This document shows positions 31,101 through 43,835 of a stretch of 64,000 nt of DNA, one piece after another. The stretch is taken from the NCBI RefSeq assembly GCF_048128805.1, contig NC_136008.1:17153572-17217571 (forward strand), in the 5' to 3' direction. Every line of letters begins with the position of its first letter. Position 1 is the stretch's first letter. The stretch comes from Centroberyx gerrardi. Taxonomy: Eukaryota > Chordata > Actinopteri > Beryciformes > Berycidae. Under the pieces are notes generated by a model, which saw nothing but the letters and a program-made list of their open reading frames with translations, was not told the origin of the DNA and ran no database searches. The translations under genes were made by a program, and so were the position numbers.

Positions 31101-33613
31101 GCTTAAAGATGGCCGAGTCCTGGTCATGACCTCGTTCCTGCGGTACAAAGCACAAGGACATCAGCGTGTTTGAAAATATTTAGAAAAGAAAGGCTGAAAG
31201 CAGAACAAGATGAAGAAACTTGAACTTAGATAAACGCATTGCACCTAGCAGCCCAGTCTCTGTGCTTACACTTGATATATGACCCTTAAGTGTCCACAAA
31301 ACCTTAACCCCCCCTTCACACACATACACACACACAGAACGTATTGCAATAAACCCTAGCATAAATCTCTCTCTCTCTCCAAGAAAATAAAGCATTCAAT
31401 ACACACACACACACACACACACACATGTATTCCAGACATGGGGAAAGAGTTCAATCTAGCTTCAAACAGCTCCAAATGGGGTTTAGAATATTTTCACTAG
31501 GTTTGTCGCATTTATCTCGACAGACATTTAAACAAACTCAAAAGTGGATGCATCACTGGTGAGATAAGATATTGAGCACCTCTGACATTTTATCACTCTA
31601 AATACACTCAAGTACTATTTCGCCCAGGTCTGTACAGTTCCCAACCAATCTCTCACTCTCTCCAATCTGCCCCCCTCCTCCTCCTCTTTCTCTTTTTATA
31701 GCACCCACTCCGTTCCCCCATTTCCTTACTCTTCCCTCTCTGCCTCTGTCACCCATTTAACATCCCCCCCTCTCCACCTCTCCCCCCTTTTCTCTATCTC
31801 TTCTCATATTTTTTCTCCATTGTTTCTCCAAGCCCTGACACCTCCTCCTTCCATTTCCTCCGCACTTTATTACCCTCTCTTTCAGTCCTTTGACTCTTCA
31901 AATCTCACCCCACAGACATTTCCCTGCCTCCCTACTCCATCTCTTTTATCCCACATGCCGCCTGTGTTTTTCTTTTCTCCCTTTTCTGTCCAATCTCTTT
32001 AACCAACACCCCCCCCTCCCCACACACACACACCCACACACACATACGCATGGATGCCTGCACACGCACAAATCACCTCTGCGTCCTTACCTATACTACT
32101 TCTCTCTCTCAGACACACACATACACACTAATTAGCTCTTAATAAACTCTGTCTAGGTGGGATACTGAGCCTGTGGAAGGGCGTGGCAGACATTGGGCTG
32201 ATGGGTGAGGTCCTGTCCAGCATCCAGACTGAATTATTGGCCGCTCTTAACGGAGTGGAGGTCCGCAGTGAGAAGGCCAACCTGCAGGAAACAGGTGAGC
32301 TCTCACACTGGGACCCAGCTGGGGAAAACGCTCACTTTCATTTCAGTCAAACCTTAATCAAGTTAAAAAATGTAAATCGAGTTTTAAAAAAAACCCTGAT
32401 TGTCAGTTAAGCATCCGCTGGCTAAATCTGGTTTTATTAAGCAATTTCCATGGAAATTGATGTTTGGAAGTGATTTCTAATCCGGCACTTAAGAATCTGT
32501 CTTGGACAATTTCTTAGAAATTGATAAAGAATAGGATTAATCATTTAGCATGAAATACCCTAGTAGCTATACTTAGGGGACTGGCTTAGTATGACTTTGA
32601 TTATTTTGCATTGTCAGATGCCATGATGCTTAATTCTCTGTGTGAGATGTTTGGGCTGCTCGACTCTGTGAAGCAAGCTCTGGACCTGAGGCGCAGTCAG
32701 AAGGAGGAGAACAAAGTCCACAGCGCGCTTTACGGTGAGAGTACATCCAGTGATATCCTGTTTGGAAGGTGATTTTTATCCAGTACGTTCAAGTTCAAGT
32801 TTGTTTATTTATATAGCCCTTTATCACAAGCATGTCTCAAAGGAAGAGAATAAGCCTAACTAGATCTAACTGATCAACAATCAGCCATAGAACAGAATGA
32901 TATCGGGCAAACATCAGGAAGAGCACAAGACACAAAAACAGATTATAGCAATAACCTACCTATTCTACATAGCGAAACCTACCCGGCACCGCCAGCCTTA
33001 GACCCTCAATGCATACAAGGAAAAACTCCCAAGAAAATAACATGGAAGAAACCTTGGGCGGGCCGAGTCACAGAGGGATCCCCCATCGGGACGGCTGAGC
33101 GTGCAATAGGTGCAATAGATGTACGGTAGTGGATTGTATTAACTGAAATCCTCTTTCTCCTCAGTGCTGGACGAGACCTTGGAGGAACAGAGGAAGCAGG
33201 GTTGTGATAAAAGTACCGTGTCGTTGAAACGCCAGCGACCGCAGCGTCACAGCCCCTCCAGCAGCCACACCCAGTCCCAGCATCAGGCTGGCCAGAACAT
33301 GCCGTCGCCCCTCGCCACCTGCCCGGTCATCCAGCCCCTCACTGCGACAGGCTCAGCTCCGGCATCTCTCGCTCAGCTCACCGCCAGCCAGAGGGAGCAG
33401 GAGGTCGGCGAGACGGGACGCCGGGAGAGGCTCCACAGGCCGGAAGAAGAGGACGCCTCAGGGATCCACCACGAGCTCGCAACGAGGACTGTAGGGGCCC
33501 GAGAAGAAGACCCCCACCTCGGAGGAGAGGAGGCGGAGGAGACGGAGAGGTCGCGTGACGTCGACAAGGCGGCTGTAGGGAGAAAGGCATCAAAGAAACA
33601 TAAAACCAAGTGA
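28120..33613 (+). CDS. gmeb1: Glucocorticoid modulatory element-binding protein 1 (SAND-domain transcription factor)
   Basis: Nine coding exons: 28120-28241, 28614-28672, 28934-29055, 29296-29399, 29985-30169, 30641-30790, 32157-32294, 32618-32734 and 33165-33613. They sum to 1,446 nt, 481 residues, with all phases consistent. The start has a strong context (gggcgATGg), and the upstream acceptor ctgtgtgcag places it 16 bases into its exon. The N-terminal KTQVIL-LQP motif matches GMEB1 and not GMEB2. A SAND domain (about residues 70-165) has YPITCG, FVCPGINV, the KDWK DNA-binding core and a C-terminal YQHD...CxxTC zinc-type motif. A WKGVADIGLM region and a short coiled coil (LEEQRKQG) follow. 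GMEB proteins bind glucocorticoid modulatory elements as homo- or hetero-oligomers in the nucleus. The C-terminus is shorter than the mammalian protein (about 570 residues) and is a basic, Ser/Gln-rich tail ending KKHKTK. A non-coding first exon probably ends at 26725. Confidence 0.95.
30845..31075. repeat. Purine-rich low-complexity tract in gmeb1 intron
   Basis: Plus-strand sequence is dominated by G and A (gaggaacagcggaggcgaag and similar) within the intron 30791-32156. It lies upstream of a pyrimidine-rich tract in the same intron. Confidence 0.7.
31401..31425. repeat. (CA)n microsatellite
   Basis: A 12-unit CA run lies in the same gmeb1 intron, between the purine-rich and pyrimidine-rich tracts. 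Confidence 0.9.
31620..32010. repeat. Pyrimidine-rich low-complexity tract in gmeb1 intron
   Basis: Nearly 400 bases are dominated by C and T, with runs such as ctcctcctcctctttctc. It lies upstream of the exon starting at 32157. It has no coding content; the open frames in it are low-complexity artefacts. Confidence 0.8.
32785..33100. repeat. Teleost interspersed repeat (retroelement-like) in last gmeb1 intron
   Basis: It starts with 'gtttgtttatttatatagcc' and later has 'caaggaaaaactccc' and 'gaagaaaccttgggc', then 'cagagggatcccccatc'. This order is a high-copy fish repeat signature known to me from many introns and 3' UTRs. The family name is not assigned. It ends about 65 bases before the acceptor of the last coding exon. 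Confidence 0.65.
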
Positions 33614-34556
33614 GAGACAGAGAGAGCCGACCCCAGAGGGAAGCTGTAGAATGCAGTGAGGGAATGTGCCTGTTTTGAAAGAGAGGAAAAGATAAAAAAA
33701 AACAATATTTCTTTGTCTAACTGTATTATTTTTTCATGTAAGCCTCATGTACTTTGATTACTTTTGGTGGTGTTAAAGGCACAGATTCGTTCTTGCATCA
33801 GGGTTTTAAATTACACAATTGAGAAGACCATTTTTAGACGTTTTTATAACATTTTAACAAAGTTATAGCCCAAAGTTTTTGCTTGATTATTGGACCTACT
33901 GTTAGAAACCCTGGTACTGGTGAGAGTACTATATGTAAATATTTTTAAATTTCAGTCTAAAGAGTCAACTTTCAGATGTCTGTATATATATTTGTTTCTA
34001 TTTATGGTTTGTAGTGACAACCTTTTCCCTTGTCTAGAGGTAGGTGGCAAATTTGTCAAGTATTTGTGACAAATGTGTATTTTCCCATATCATTTTATAA
34101 TTATATTTCTTATGATATTTGTAGTGGATTGAAATACTTATTTTGTGGATTGCACTTGTGTTTGGCATTTTATAAAACTAGTTCAATTGGATTTAGAGAA
34201 ATATATTTCACTCAGGTTTGTATTTAGGTTCTTGTTAAAATGCCTAAGAACCTATTTCACCTATGCACTAAACACTCACTGCCCGAAGTTTATAAATTAA
34301 CATTGATGTTTGACAACAGTATATGAATATTGTGGCTGTTGAAATGTGCTGTTGTTTTAAACAGGGAACCATTCAGAAACATGTGCTGCAAATACATGTC
34401 TTTCTTCATCTTGTTACTTTACTTTCTCTTCCTTTACCATGGAACAATTGTAAAGAAAGAAAATGTATCGAAATATTATAGCACATGACATTTTGATAAT
34501 AAGAGCACTACTTGTCTAAAAAGACCCTGTAAGACAATGAAAAACTCTTAAATAAA
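33614..34556 (+). other. 3' UTR of gmeb1, with poly(A) signal
   Basis: AT-rich non-coding sequence follows the stop, ending at AATAAA 34551-34556. No competing gene is seen. Confidence 0.65.
34551..34556 (+). terminator. poly(A) signal AATAAA, gmeb1
   Basis: A canonical hexamer lies about 0.94 kb after the gmeb1 stop codon. Confidence 0.65.
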
Positions 34557-34559
34557 ATC

Positions 34560-36680
34560 CTTCAAGTTTTAAATTACAACTGTGGATATTTTTTAGATTC
34601 TAGTAGGTGCTTTACTAGATAGTACACAGTGGCGAATGACAGGAAAGATTAGAAAAAAGAGAGGGGTTGGCATGCGAAAATCATTGTTATTTAAATCATT
34701 GTGAACTTAGAATAGCTAATTTTGCATCACTGGATCCATACTGTGAGTCATTCTTTAGTTTTTGTCAGTGTGTAGATGGGAACTATAGAGCCACTGATGC
34801 TTCGGTGACGGCAGACAGACAGGAACAACACTTACTGCAGCAGGTTAACATATGAGACACAGGTTTTATTTGAAATTTCTTTATAGTTTTTCATCTGAGA
34901 GGCATGTTGGTGTTCATCCATCCCCTCACCTCTCTTATAGTGGGGTTCAGCTGACGTGAAATCCCGCCGCTGCAGTGGGAAATGACCTCTCTGATCTGAT
35001 TAGGGCGACGGCTGTTTCCTCAGTTGCATCCTTGGGGCTGAAGTGAGGCTGAGTAACAGTTTAACACCTTGCCGCATGACTGGAGCCATGTGGGAGACAG
35101 TGCTGGCTTGAGAGCCGGCTGTTGCCAACTTCCCCGAGAATTGCAATGATTATTAGACTATTAGAGATTAGTGCTCAACGCGATGTGCAGATGAAGTTGT
35201 TTATGAGGGGTTACGAGTGGCAGCTGTCATTGGTGCTAATATTGATAAGAATGACTCTCATCAGCCGCAGCACAGCTGTCAGCGTCCCTGCTAACACCTG
35301 TCCTGGTGCTGGATTTGAAAACCATTGTGTACCACCCTGTTACCTTTCCGGCAAATTAAACTATCATGCAGTTGAATGGGTTCGGGTCAAAAGAGTCCCT
35401 AGTTTAAATAAATTGCCACTCTGTGCCTTCACTGCCATGCATCAAGCAGGTGTGATTACAGGTGTTAGCTTGACAAACGCTTAGCTCCTTCGGTCAAATT
35501 AGGTAATTTGCTGAGCAATCCATCGTTCATCTGTCATTCGGGGCTAACAACATTAGAGACTGGGATGTGGGCTCCTGTTGGAAGCCTTGGATGTCTCGCT
35601 GCAGGGGCGTGCGTCTGTTGCCCCCCTTTAATTTAATCCACAGCTCTAATGTCCACACGGGACAACAAAATGAATGATGAACAGCCTGCATAATGGCACC
35701 TTGATCCAATTGGGCTTTCTGGAGCCGTAGCTATTTATGTCAGCCCAACCATGTTTTAACACTACCTTGGATCATTCCGGGAGGTGGCTGCTGCAACATC
35801 AGCACTTTAGCAAGATGTTCAATTGGAATGATGAATCTCAAAGCCCATGTAATGCCATAATAAATAGGAGAGGACACCTTGCAGCATGTGACTAGTATCC
35901 AACAATTCATGATCAAATACATAACTGTAATGTTTTTACCCTTTATAGTGCCATCACATACACAGAGAAGCTGGCAAATAAGAGTATGTGTAGATGTCAT
36001 GACTCATCACAGTGGCTTTTCAAGCATACTGGTTAAAAGCAGTCTTTCTATGTAGTTACACTTGTAATGTTTATTCTGCAATACATTTGTTTTTTTAGAT
36101 TATGCATTGCATAAAATCCATGAGTCGTTTTTGCCAGGTATACTGCAACAGCTATGAGTACGGAAAAATGTAAGCTCGTCAAATAAAGGCTGTAAATGTA
36201 ATGCACATAACATTAGAGACTGCATATTTTATGGAGAAATGTGTGAAGGCATAGACTACTTACTTGTCTGTCCTTAAAAATGGGTTGAATCTGAGAATAG
36301 CATATATCACTGTTCACAGACACAATTCAAGCTGTTAAATTAAACGATTTAATGAGTGAATATCTCCCCACTGACTCTCCTCTCTGTCTGTGATGGCATG
36401 GCCATGCAGAGGTTAGTTGATCCACGGTGCTTCCATTCATGGCCCAGCAGAGGTGTGCTCTTTTGTGGTGTGCTAAAAGGATAAAGGACACAAAGGATAA
36501 GCCTACATACAGTGCGAGAGAACGTAGAGCCTGCTTGGATAATGAATATTTTCTCCAGACTGCATCCATTGTTGTCGAACTGATAATCCTACTGTACCTG
36601 TGCTAAGAGCTGCTGGGCAGTGAAGAGCAAGCCATTTCTCATTAAAATTCAACCAAATGGATTTGAGAGAGAGAGAGATC
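34560..36680. other. Intergenic region between gmeb1 and the next gene; possible conserved non-coding block
   Basis: No open frame with support. About 34930-35760 is repeat-free, of balanced composition and rich in homeobox-like attag/taatc/attat cores, unlike the surrounding AT-rich DNA. This is the look of a conserved non-coding element, but conservation cannot be judged from one sequence. Confidence 0.35.
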
Positions 36681-36689
36681 AGCACCCTT

Positions 36690-36705
36690 GCTCTCTCTCT
36701 CTCCC

Positions 36706-36783
<78 letters not shown>
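36690..36783. repeat. (CT)n microsatellite, about 45 units, near a promoter
   Basis: A long CT/GA run with a few CCC interruptions is followed by cgcaca repeats. It ends about 360 bp upstream of the ATG at 37145. GA/CT tracts of this kind can form triplex DNA or bind GAGA-type factors. Confidence 0.95.
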
Positions 36784-36785
<2 letters not shown>

Positions 36786-36971
36786 GCACACGCACACGCA
36801 CACCAGAGTCTACACTGGCATTCCTGAGGGTTTTACTTTGCCAATATTTGAACTCCACGGCGTCGTTACCGATGAGCGCCACTTGGAGGCGCCCGGCCCA
36901 TATGTTCTGGCTCTGCAGCCCGGGTAGGAAAGTATGCCTGTGCGAGAAATCTCTGTGTGAACTGTTTACCC

Positions 36972-36979
36972 TGACGTCA
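36972..36979. promoter_or_regulatory. Perfect palindromic cAMP-response element (TGACGTCA)
   Basis: The full 8-base CRE lies 166 bp upstream of the ATG at 37145, in a stretch with raised CpG content, consistent with a proximal promoter or 5' UTR. CREB/ATF binding is inferred from the motif only. Confidence 0.5.
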
Positions 36980-37144
36980 GTTTGCAGGACTGGCTCTGCC
37001 CTGTCTCCCTCAGTGTCTCTGAAACTCCACTCAGTAAGAATTGGGGAATAGATGGGCTCGGCACAACAACTTGCGCGCCGGACCTTGCGGAGTCAGTGAA
37101 ATGATTTCTTCTGCACATTTAAAGTGGACTAAAACAGCAACACG

Positions 37145-37214
37145 ATGAACACCTGCGCCTTTCTGTTGATTTTGACTGTTCAGATCTACGCCGATGGCAT
37201 TGAGGGGCCAACAG
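37145..37214 (+). CDS. First coding exon (signal peptide) of a secreted or membrane protein, 3' partial
   Basis: ATG at 37145 has A at -3. The frame encodes MNTCAFLLILTVQIYADGI followed by EGPT, a classic signal peptide with a hydrophobic core at residues 5-16. It ends in phase 1 at acag/gtaagg (donor at 37215). No second exon is recognised in the remaining 26.8 kb, so intron 1 extends beyond the window. The phase-1 exit just after a signal peptide fits many receptors, including the MAM-type receptor tyrosine phosphatases. PTPRU lies near GMEB1 in human, so it is a possible identity, but this is inference and I give no symbol. Confidence 0.6.
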
Positions 37215-38605
37215 GTAAGGAACATTTCCCCCTCGATCTCGTAAACGCAGCTGGGAAGTTTTGCATGTGGATTAAAGTGGGAAAGCATCCTCGGAGCGAG
37301 TCTAATGGGGATGCCAACTTTATATCCCAACATATTGCTGCGTTTATCTGCGGCTTGCTGCTCCTGCTTTAACAGTCCTGAATTATATGGGACAATATTA
37401 ATCCTTCGAGCAGAAAATAAGAACAATTTCCCGTCATAACTTTGGTAGAAGGATTATTAACTTTTCTTAGTGGAAATGTCCCGCAAAACAAGCCGTATTG
37501 TTTATTTGGGGAGGCTTGTGGTTTTGCCTGGGTGTTCTGGGAAAAGCTCCCATTTCCCTCTTCCCAAAACAACAGAGGAATCCACTGCGCTACAGTGTAT
37601 CTCGTTTTTGTTGTTGCTCAGCCATATTTAAAGGCGCCAGGTAGTCTAAAACATGTTTGACAATTGTAAGCCAAGGTCTTAGATCACTTCATTCAGACCC
37701 GGTTCTCCCTGAAACAGAATGGACCGGGCGCTCCTGTGACCTTTAGACAGTTAGATCAATATTTGTGAGCATGAACATCTCAATCCCAAGAATCAGAAAC
37801 CAGAGAGCCAGAGATCTGTGATGACATCAGGAGACCAAACCTGGAGCTGCTCCATTGGCACTGGGTTGGATGATGACTCAGACTGACTCTTTAAAAAGTT
37901 TATCCAAATGGAGTTTCGTTTATTGTAACACTAACAGTTCTAAACCCAAGAATGTGGCCATATCCTCATAACACTGTGTGCAGGAAATTAGTCTTATTCA
38001 TTTCCAAGTGCAGTCCTGGATTTTTCTAGTGCTGTGGCCATGGCCTTGCCTCTCTTGGGTCTTCAAGCTTTAAAAGACATATTTATGCTCATGAATCCAG
38101 ACTGAATTATCCAAGATAAGGAAAAAATATATATGGGAAATCTGTTGAGTAGGCTTTCCCTGTAAAAAAAATTATTAACTCCTTATTTCTGTTTAATGGG
38201 CAAACATGAAGAGCTTGTAACAGCATCTTTCTGTGATAAAATGACTGAAATTCTGTCATTCCCTTATTTGTTCCTTGTTGTTGACTTTTTCCCCCTCCAT
38301 TTGGCATTAGTATTTCAGTAGGGTAAATATATCCTTCCAAAATACAAACTCTCATATCAGAGGGAGGTAGAGAGAGAGAGGTAAAAATAGAAGTACATCC
38401 TATTTCAATGAATATGATCCACACGTTGTCATATTCATTTTTAAGAGTCTGTTTTACTTGATTTAGACAGTAAATTTACTGCTCCGTAATTCTGACCTTT
38501 TTTTTTTTGTCAAAAAGCTACAATGATTTTGGCCTGGAATTTGTGTAACTATGCAGAGACTATCTTTCTTAGTCTCTTTGTCTCACAAAATCGTCCTCTT
38601 TCTCA

Positions 38606-38641
<36 letters not shown>

Positions 38642-41600
38642 TGCATACACTCAGATAACATTTACCACTGTCCTTCACTTAAAGGTTATAAAACCAGTCC
38701 AATAAGGCAGTAATAATAGAAACAATTACACTGCAGGCTGCTTCAGCATGGAATAACAATGTGACACAGTGCTTGTCACATGCATTCGCAAAAAGATTCA
38801 TTATGGCATGAGCAGGAGTAGATTTTACTAAATACTTTTCATATTGAAATATAAGAAAAACTACCATGTCAGTATTCCATAGTTGGGGTTTTATTTTAAA
38901 ACACAGCACTTGGCTAATGGTTGTATTCCTCATTGACTGCACTGTTGTGAATAATGGGAAAACCTCTCAATGCTAAGTTAGGAGAGGCAACACCGTAGTG
39001 TATAACAAAACCAAAAAAACAACAAATACATGCAAACAGAATGTGTATTGTCAAGAGATGAATGGAGCAGATCATTAAGAGGAATGGGCTGAGACATAAG
39101 AAGGATTAAATCACACACAGGTAATTAAAAGAGCTCAATGGAACAGTGACGCTTCACTAAGGATGTGTACGAGTGTCAACAAAAATGTTAGGTTTTTTTA
39201 GTTTGTTAACTGGAGTGTTGCAAGCCTCACCATCTGCACTGTTACCTTCCCATTAGCCAATAATAGTTATGCTGGCGGTTTTTGTGGCTTCTGTTCTGCG
39301 TGACTGAGCCCCTGCCCTGACTCCCTTCACGCTTCTCCAAGTGTGTTCGCTGCCAACATCATACAGCCGGAGAAATTAACAGTTGTCAAGGCAGCCTTGA
39401 CTCCAACAATCTACAGCAGGTCTCCTTTGACTATGCACTCTGCTTTTATTGCTTTGATTGTGCTATACCTTAACTTTAGTATGAATGGCAGTTAAGACTC
39501 TGCCCACTATACATTCGCTCAATGGGCCATTTCTGCCCCAATTCACCCGATCAAATCCATATTTTCCATATCCAGTGCTTGCGCCTTGGTCAGCCCGGAC
39601 TGCCAGTTCAGTGGAAATAAAATTGATAGAGGCAATGAAATATGTAGCCTCTCTGCTGCATTGGACTGACTCTGTAGTGCGGTTGATGTGAGAAAAAATA
39701 TCACATTTGTTCAGGCAGCACAGAGGGGTTATGGACATGAAAGACCACTGTTGCCGGGTGTATTTCTATGTGATTTTAATGGTGTAAGGCCCAGTCTGAC
39801 ACTTTTACTCCTCTGTCCAATCTTCTGGGAATAGAATGGATGTTCACTTACCATCTGTCCCTTCTATTAGCGTCGAATGTTATCAACTGAGTAGTGTAAT
39901 CTGGGCCAATTATCCTGTGTCACATGACTCATTTCCCAGTTTCATCTAAAGTTGAGACAGAATATCCCCTCCCTTATTTCAGTGTTGAGTAAGATAACGC
40001 TTGGATCAAGATGAAAAGGAATATGAAGCCTGTCTGGTGATGGAATGTATAATACTGTAGGGCAGAGCATTTACATTGTATAAACATCAGCAGTGACATT
40101 GGGAAACAACATATAGGACCAGACACACAGGCATGGATAGTAGTAGATAGACCTGACATGCAGAAAAAAAAAATACAAACAGATACACTGACAAACTGAT
40201 ACAAGCATGCATGCACAAGTATATAGAGGGGACACCTATGAGTTCAAATGGGGCGTGGAGGAAAGGTGCAGCTCTGCTGTGTGTGACAATAAAAGCAGAT
40301 CTATTAATTACATGAAACACAATTGTATTTAATCCAAAGCAGTTGGTTCAAAAGAGTTGTCTTGACACCATTTAAATGTGCTCTCAGTAGCTATTGAAAT
40401 GTTTTATTTGAAAGGTTGATTGTACGTTACATTATTCATGTCATGGCTCCTATTTGTAGCTGTTACATTTTTGTTCTCGAGAGTCCATTAGATGTGTTTG
40501 TGTTGACTGTAATAGGCACTTAACTGAATGGACAAATGGGCATTCACCAAGTGAATTATCTGTCGGCCTGAGATGCATTTACGAAATAGCGTACGTAAAA
40601 AAATATTCCTTCGTGTCAAAAATGTTGCCTTGGACAATAGTGCTGCAAATCCACAGAGTGGAAATGTTCCCTGCAGGAGCCAGGCCACCATCTGTGGATA
40701 GAGGGTAAGGAGCAGGAGGGATTGGGCCTAAATCAGACTGTCTCCTCCTGAAAGATTGGTTGATTTCCATCTTTGTGGGATCATGGGCAGTATTACTGAG
40801 AGCAGATGGAAAACTTTCCAGCAAGGGGGGTGGGGGAAGAAAAGTGAGAGAATGATGTAGAGAGAGAAAGGCAGAGAGAGAATGAGAGAGGGATTCATTC
40901 GGATAGATGGTCAGGATGTTTTGTTTTCAGCTGAGGCCACAGCAGGACTTTGTTGGCTTGTGGGTGCCGTCCATTCTGCCTTCAGCAGTTCTGTGTGATT
41001 AAACAGGGCGCTTATGAGAGGAGTGCTCTGCTCTGCAGCCTGTCTCCTTCCGTTTCTCTCTCTGATCTATTGTAATGTGGGATTATGTGGAGGAGAGCCA
41101 GCCCCCAATTGGCTTACTCATCTCACAAGTCTGGAAAATGAAACATATCCATCTGTGTGTTTAAGGAATTCTGCTGGGTGCCAAGGACCATGATTTGTAC
41201 TCCTCATCACTGTGAGCACATCTCCAGCCAGGGGGCTCCTATGTCTTGAGCTGGTCTCTTTTGCCTTGATGCATCTCACCTTGGTTTGTCCTTGTGCAGT
41301 TCAAGAAATGATCCTAGGCTGAGAATACATTACAGTCTTTATGGTGTATTGCAGCGTACATACTGTACATCTTGTGATTGTTGTACTTAATTAATGCTGG
41401 GAAGCATTTTGCTGTTTCATTGATCATGGGTGTTAGTTTTCTGTCCCTGAATCAATTCTCAGTAGAAAGTCCCAACTCTTTTCTTTTCTGTTAATGGCTC
41501 TGTGAGTTGTGGCCTAGTCGGGGCCTCTTGGAGGATTGTTTGCTCTTCAGAAAGGTCAAGTACAGGGTGGGAGCCATGTTTGTGAGGCAGAGAAAGAGCA

Positions 41601-42999
41601 TGCTGCTGCCTCTGAGTGTAGGGTAATGCCCAAGAGCGGGATCATTTCTGCTGTGTGTCTCCTCTGCCATTCAGCCCGGCCCTGCTCTTTGTGCCTGCGC
41701 TCCGTCATATCAAAGCCCAGTGGCCGATTCTGTAGTCCAACAAAGAGCTATGAAAGGAACCACTCTAAGGGAGAACTAGGGAGACAGGGGAGATAATTAT
41801 ACATGACACTTATTATCCCGTCAAGGTCTCTTTCATTGTAAGTGTATTATTAAGAGGTCAGGAATCAAGACCAGTCCATAGGACCAACAAGTGGGGAACC
41901 AAAAAACTAATTTTCGTCTTTAGAAAATAGTTAAATGACCGTGAAATATTAGCCAGTGAGACACTTAGGAATTAGCATGGCAACACTTCACCTATGCACA
42001 TTTCCCCGGTGTGTATCAAGACCTTTCGCTGAGCATTAAGGTGAAAAAGACTCATTTATTCAAACTCAATGGCTTGAATGCTCATATCTTAGTTCTTCAT
42101 TTCGATGTTTGACTGAACATTTGACAAAGAATCTTTTTTCTTTTCTTCCACTTGCGTGGTGATTCCGTTTTTTGTTACACTGTTTTTTTGGCCAGGCTCT
42201 TCGAATGTGATTTATGCATATTCTGTTTTTTGCAAGCGATGCATAGACCACTTACTATTTTCATTTGGAACTTGCTCTCTGTGTCGTGTGCTATGAATGT
42301 TTTAGCATATTGATGAAAATGTATTACTGTGTGTGCAGTGCCTTTACATTGGTGCGTATGTGTGTGTTAATCAGCATCCTTGTTTAGCAGTGTCTTTGCA
42401 TGCAGCGTGGAGTAAGCAGAGGAAATCAGGCATGATCTGGCCGTGCAGGGGGGCCCTGTGGTGCTGTGTGATTCAGCCCTGACACTGATGCTAGCAGGGG
42501 CTGCTGTGACTCCTTCCTCTTCCCTGGAAGAGACGCCAAGCCTGAAAGATTTACAGTCAGTGGCCTGTCTTGGCCTGTCCCTTCCTTTCCACTCCACAGG
42601 AACAGCCAGAGAGCCGGCCTCTCGGCTCCCCCACCCAGGTGATATTAATGTGGTATCGATCTGTCAAGCTCCGGCAAGTCCATTTTACTTAGATTTCATC
42701 AAAGTGGCATCCAGTGTGTGACCCGCAAGTTTGATGTAGGAGTGCGAGTTTGCCATCCAGGCAGGAGTTGCGTGACCTAAGCACATGCTAGCTGCTGGGT
42801 TTTGCAGAAGTGGAATGTTACCAATATTGTACAGAGCAGAGTACAGAAGGGTCTGAGAAAAGTAGAAATCCTCTCAAACATCAAAGAGTGAGCTAGACAC
42901 TCTCATTTCCATAAAAAGCCTGTATATATTACAAATAAGCCACTGTGTACTTCACAGCATGATGAAATATACTGTGGATGTACTGGTCTAAAATGACAG
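37215..42999 (+). other. Giant first intron, part 1
   Basis: No exon, repeat family or RNA gene is recognised here apart from a (CT)n/(CA)n microsatellite at 38599-38642. The open frames lack splice sites and family resemblance. Most of the sequence is unique-looking and AT-rich. Confidence 0.5.
38599..38642. repeat. Compound (CT)n(CA)n microsatellite
   Basis: About 11 CT units are followed directly by about 9 CA units. Confidence 0.9.
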
Positions 43000-43150
43000 G
43001 ACTATTATAGTTATTATATCACTTAAAAGTTTATGTTTTACTTCAATAATTGACATGGAAATGTATCATTCAACATAGATGAGCCAGTGTTAACAGTCTG
43101 CATATGTGGGAAATGAAACTGTGTAGAACAGTAGTATGTGTGTGTGCTGA

Positions 43151-43151
<1 letters not shown>

Positions 43152-43179
<28 letters not shown>
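43152..43179. repeat. (CA)n microsatellite
   Basis: A 14-unit CA run. Confidence 0.95.
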
Positions 43180-43181
<2 letters not shown>

Positions 43182-43790
43182 TACTGTATGTAATCCTCCA
43201 ACAAAGGAAAAGGCTGGGTTCTCAGTTGCAGCCGTCTCAGTCTCTCTGTTTTTCTCCCCGAGGTAGCGAGCTCCAGTCTGCAGAAAGTGGGTCTGCAAGA
43301 CTGATGCTGCGAGCGCTGCTCCTCATCCCTACCCTGAGGAGAGAGAGTCTCCGGTGCAGTTTATATTTAGCCCATTGGCCGTATTTCAGTTCTTTACCTT
43401 TGTCTGTTTCCACAAGCCAGATTCTTTACCCTACTGCTCTGGTTGACTCTGTTCTGAACGCCCAGGTCAGTGAAGTCTTAGGCCAGGACTGCAGTGTCGA
43501 GGTCTGACCTGTTGTTGCCTGTAGCTGTGGCACAAGATACCACCAGTGAAATCTGAACCGCTCACTCTCTTCAGAAAGTCAAAACAGTCTCTTCAGGCCT
43601 CTTCTTTCCCCCTGTCGATATAATGGACGCGGGTCTTAGTTGTCTTTGTGTGATGATGCCTGTTCTCTTAGGGGAGGTGGTGTTTCTGGTCTGACTGGCC
43701 CCTTTGGGCAAAGAAATATCCTCTCTGAGACCCAGACATGAACCCTGTCTTCACTAACACTTATCACACTGATGTATCTCCCACTTTTTA

Positions 43791-43791
<1 letters not shown>

Positions 43792-43834
<43 letters not shown>
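43792..43834. repeat. (CA)n microsatellite, about 21 units
   Basis: An uninterrupted CA run. Confidence 0.95.

Positions 43835-43835
<1 letters not shown>

Noticed and set aside
43792-43834. CRISPR-like direct repeats
   Set aside because: All tandem repeats here are simple microsatellites with no spacers, and the window is vertebrate DNA.
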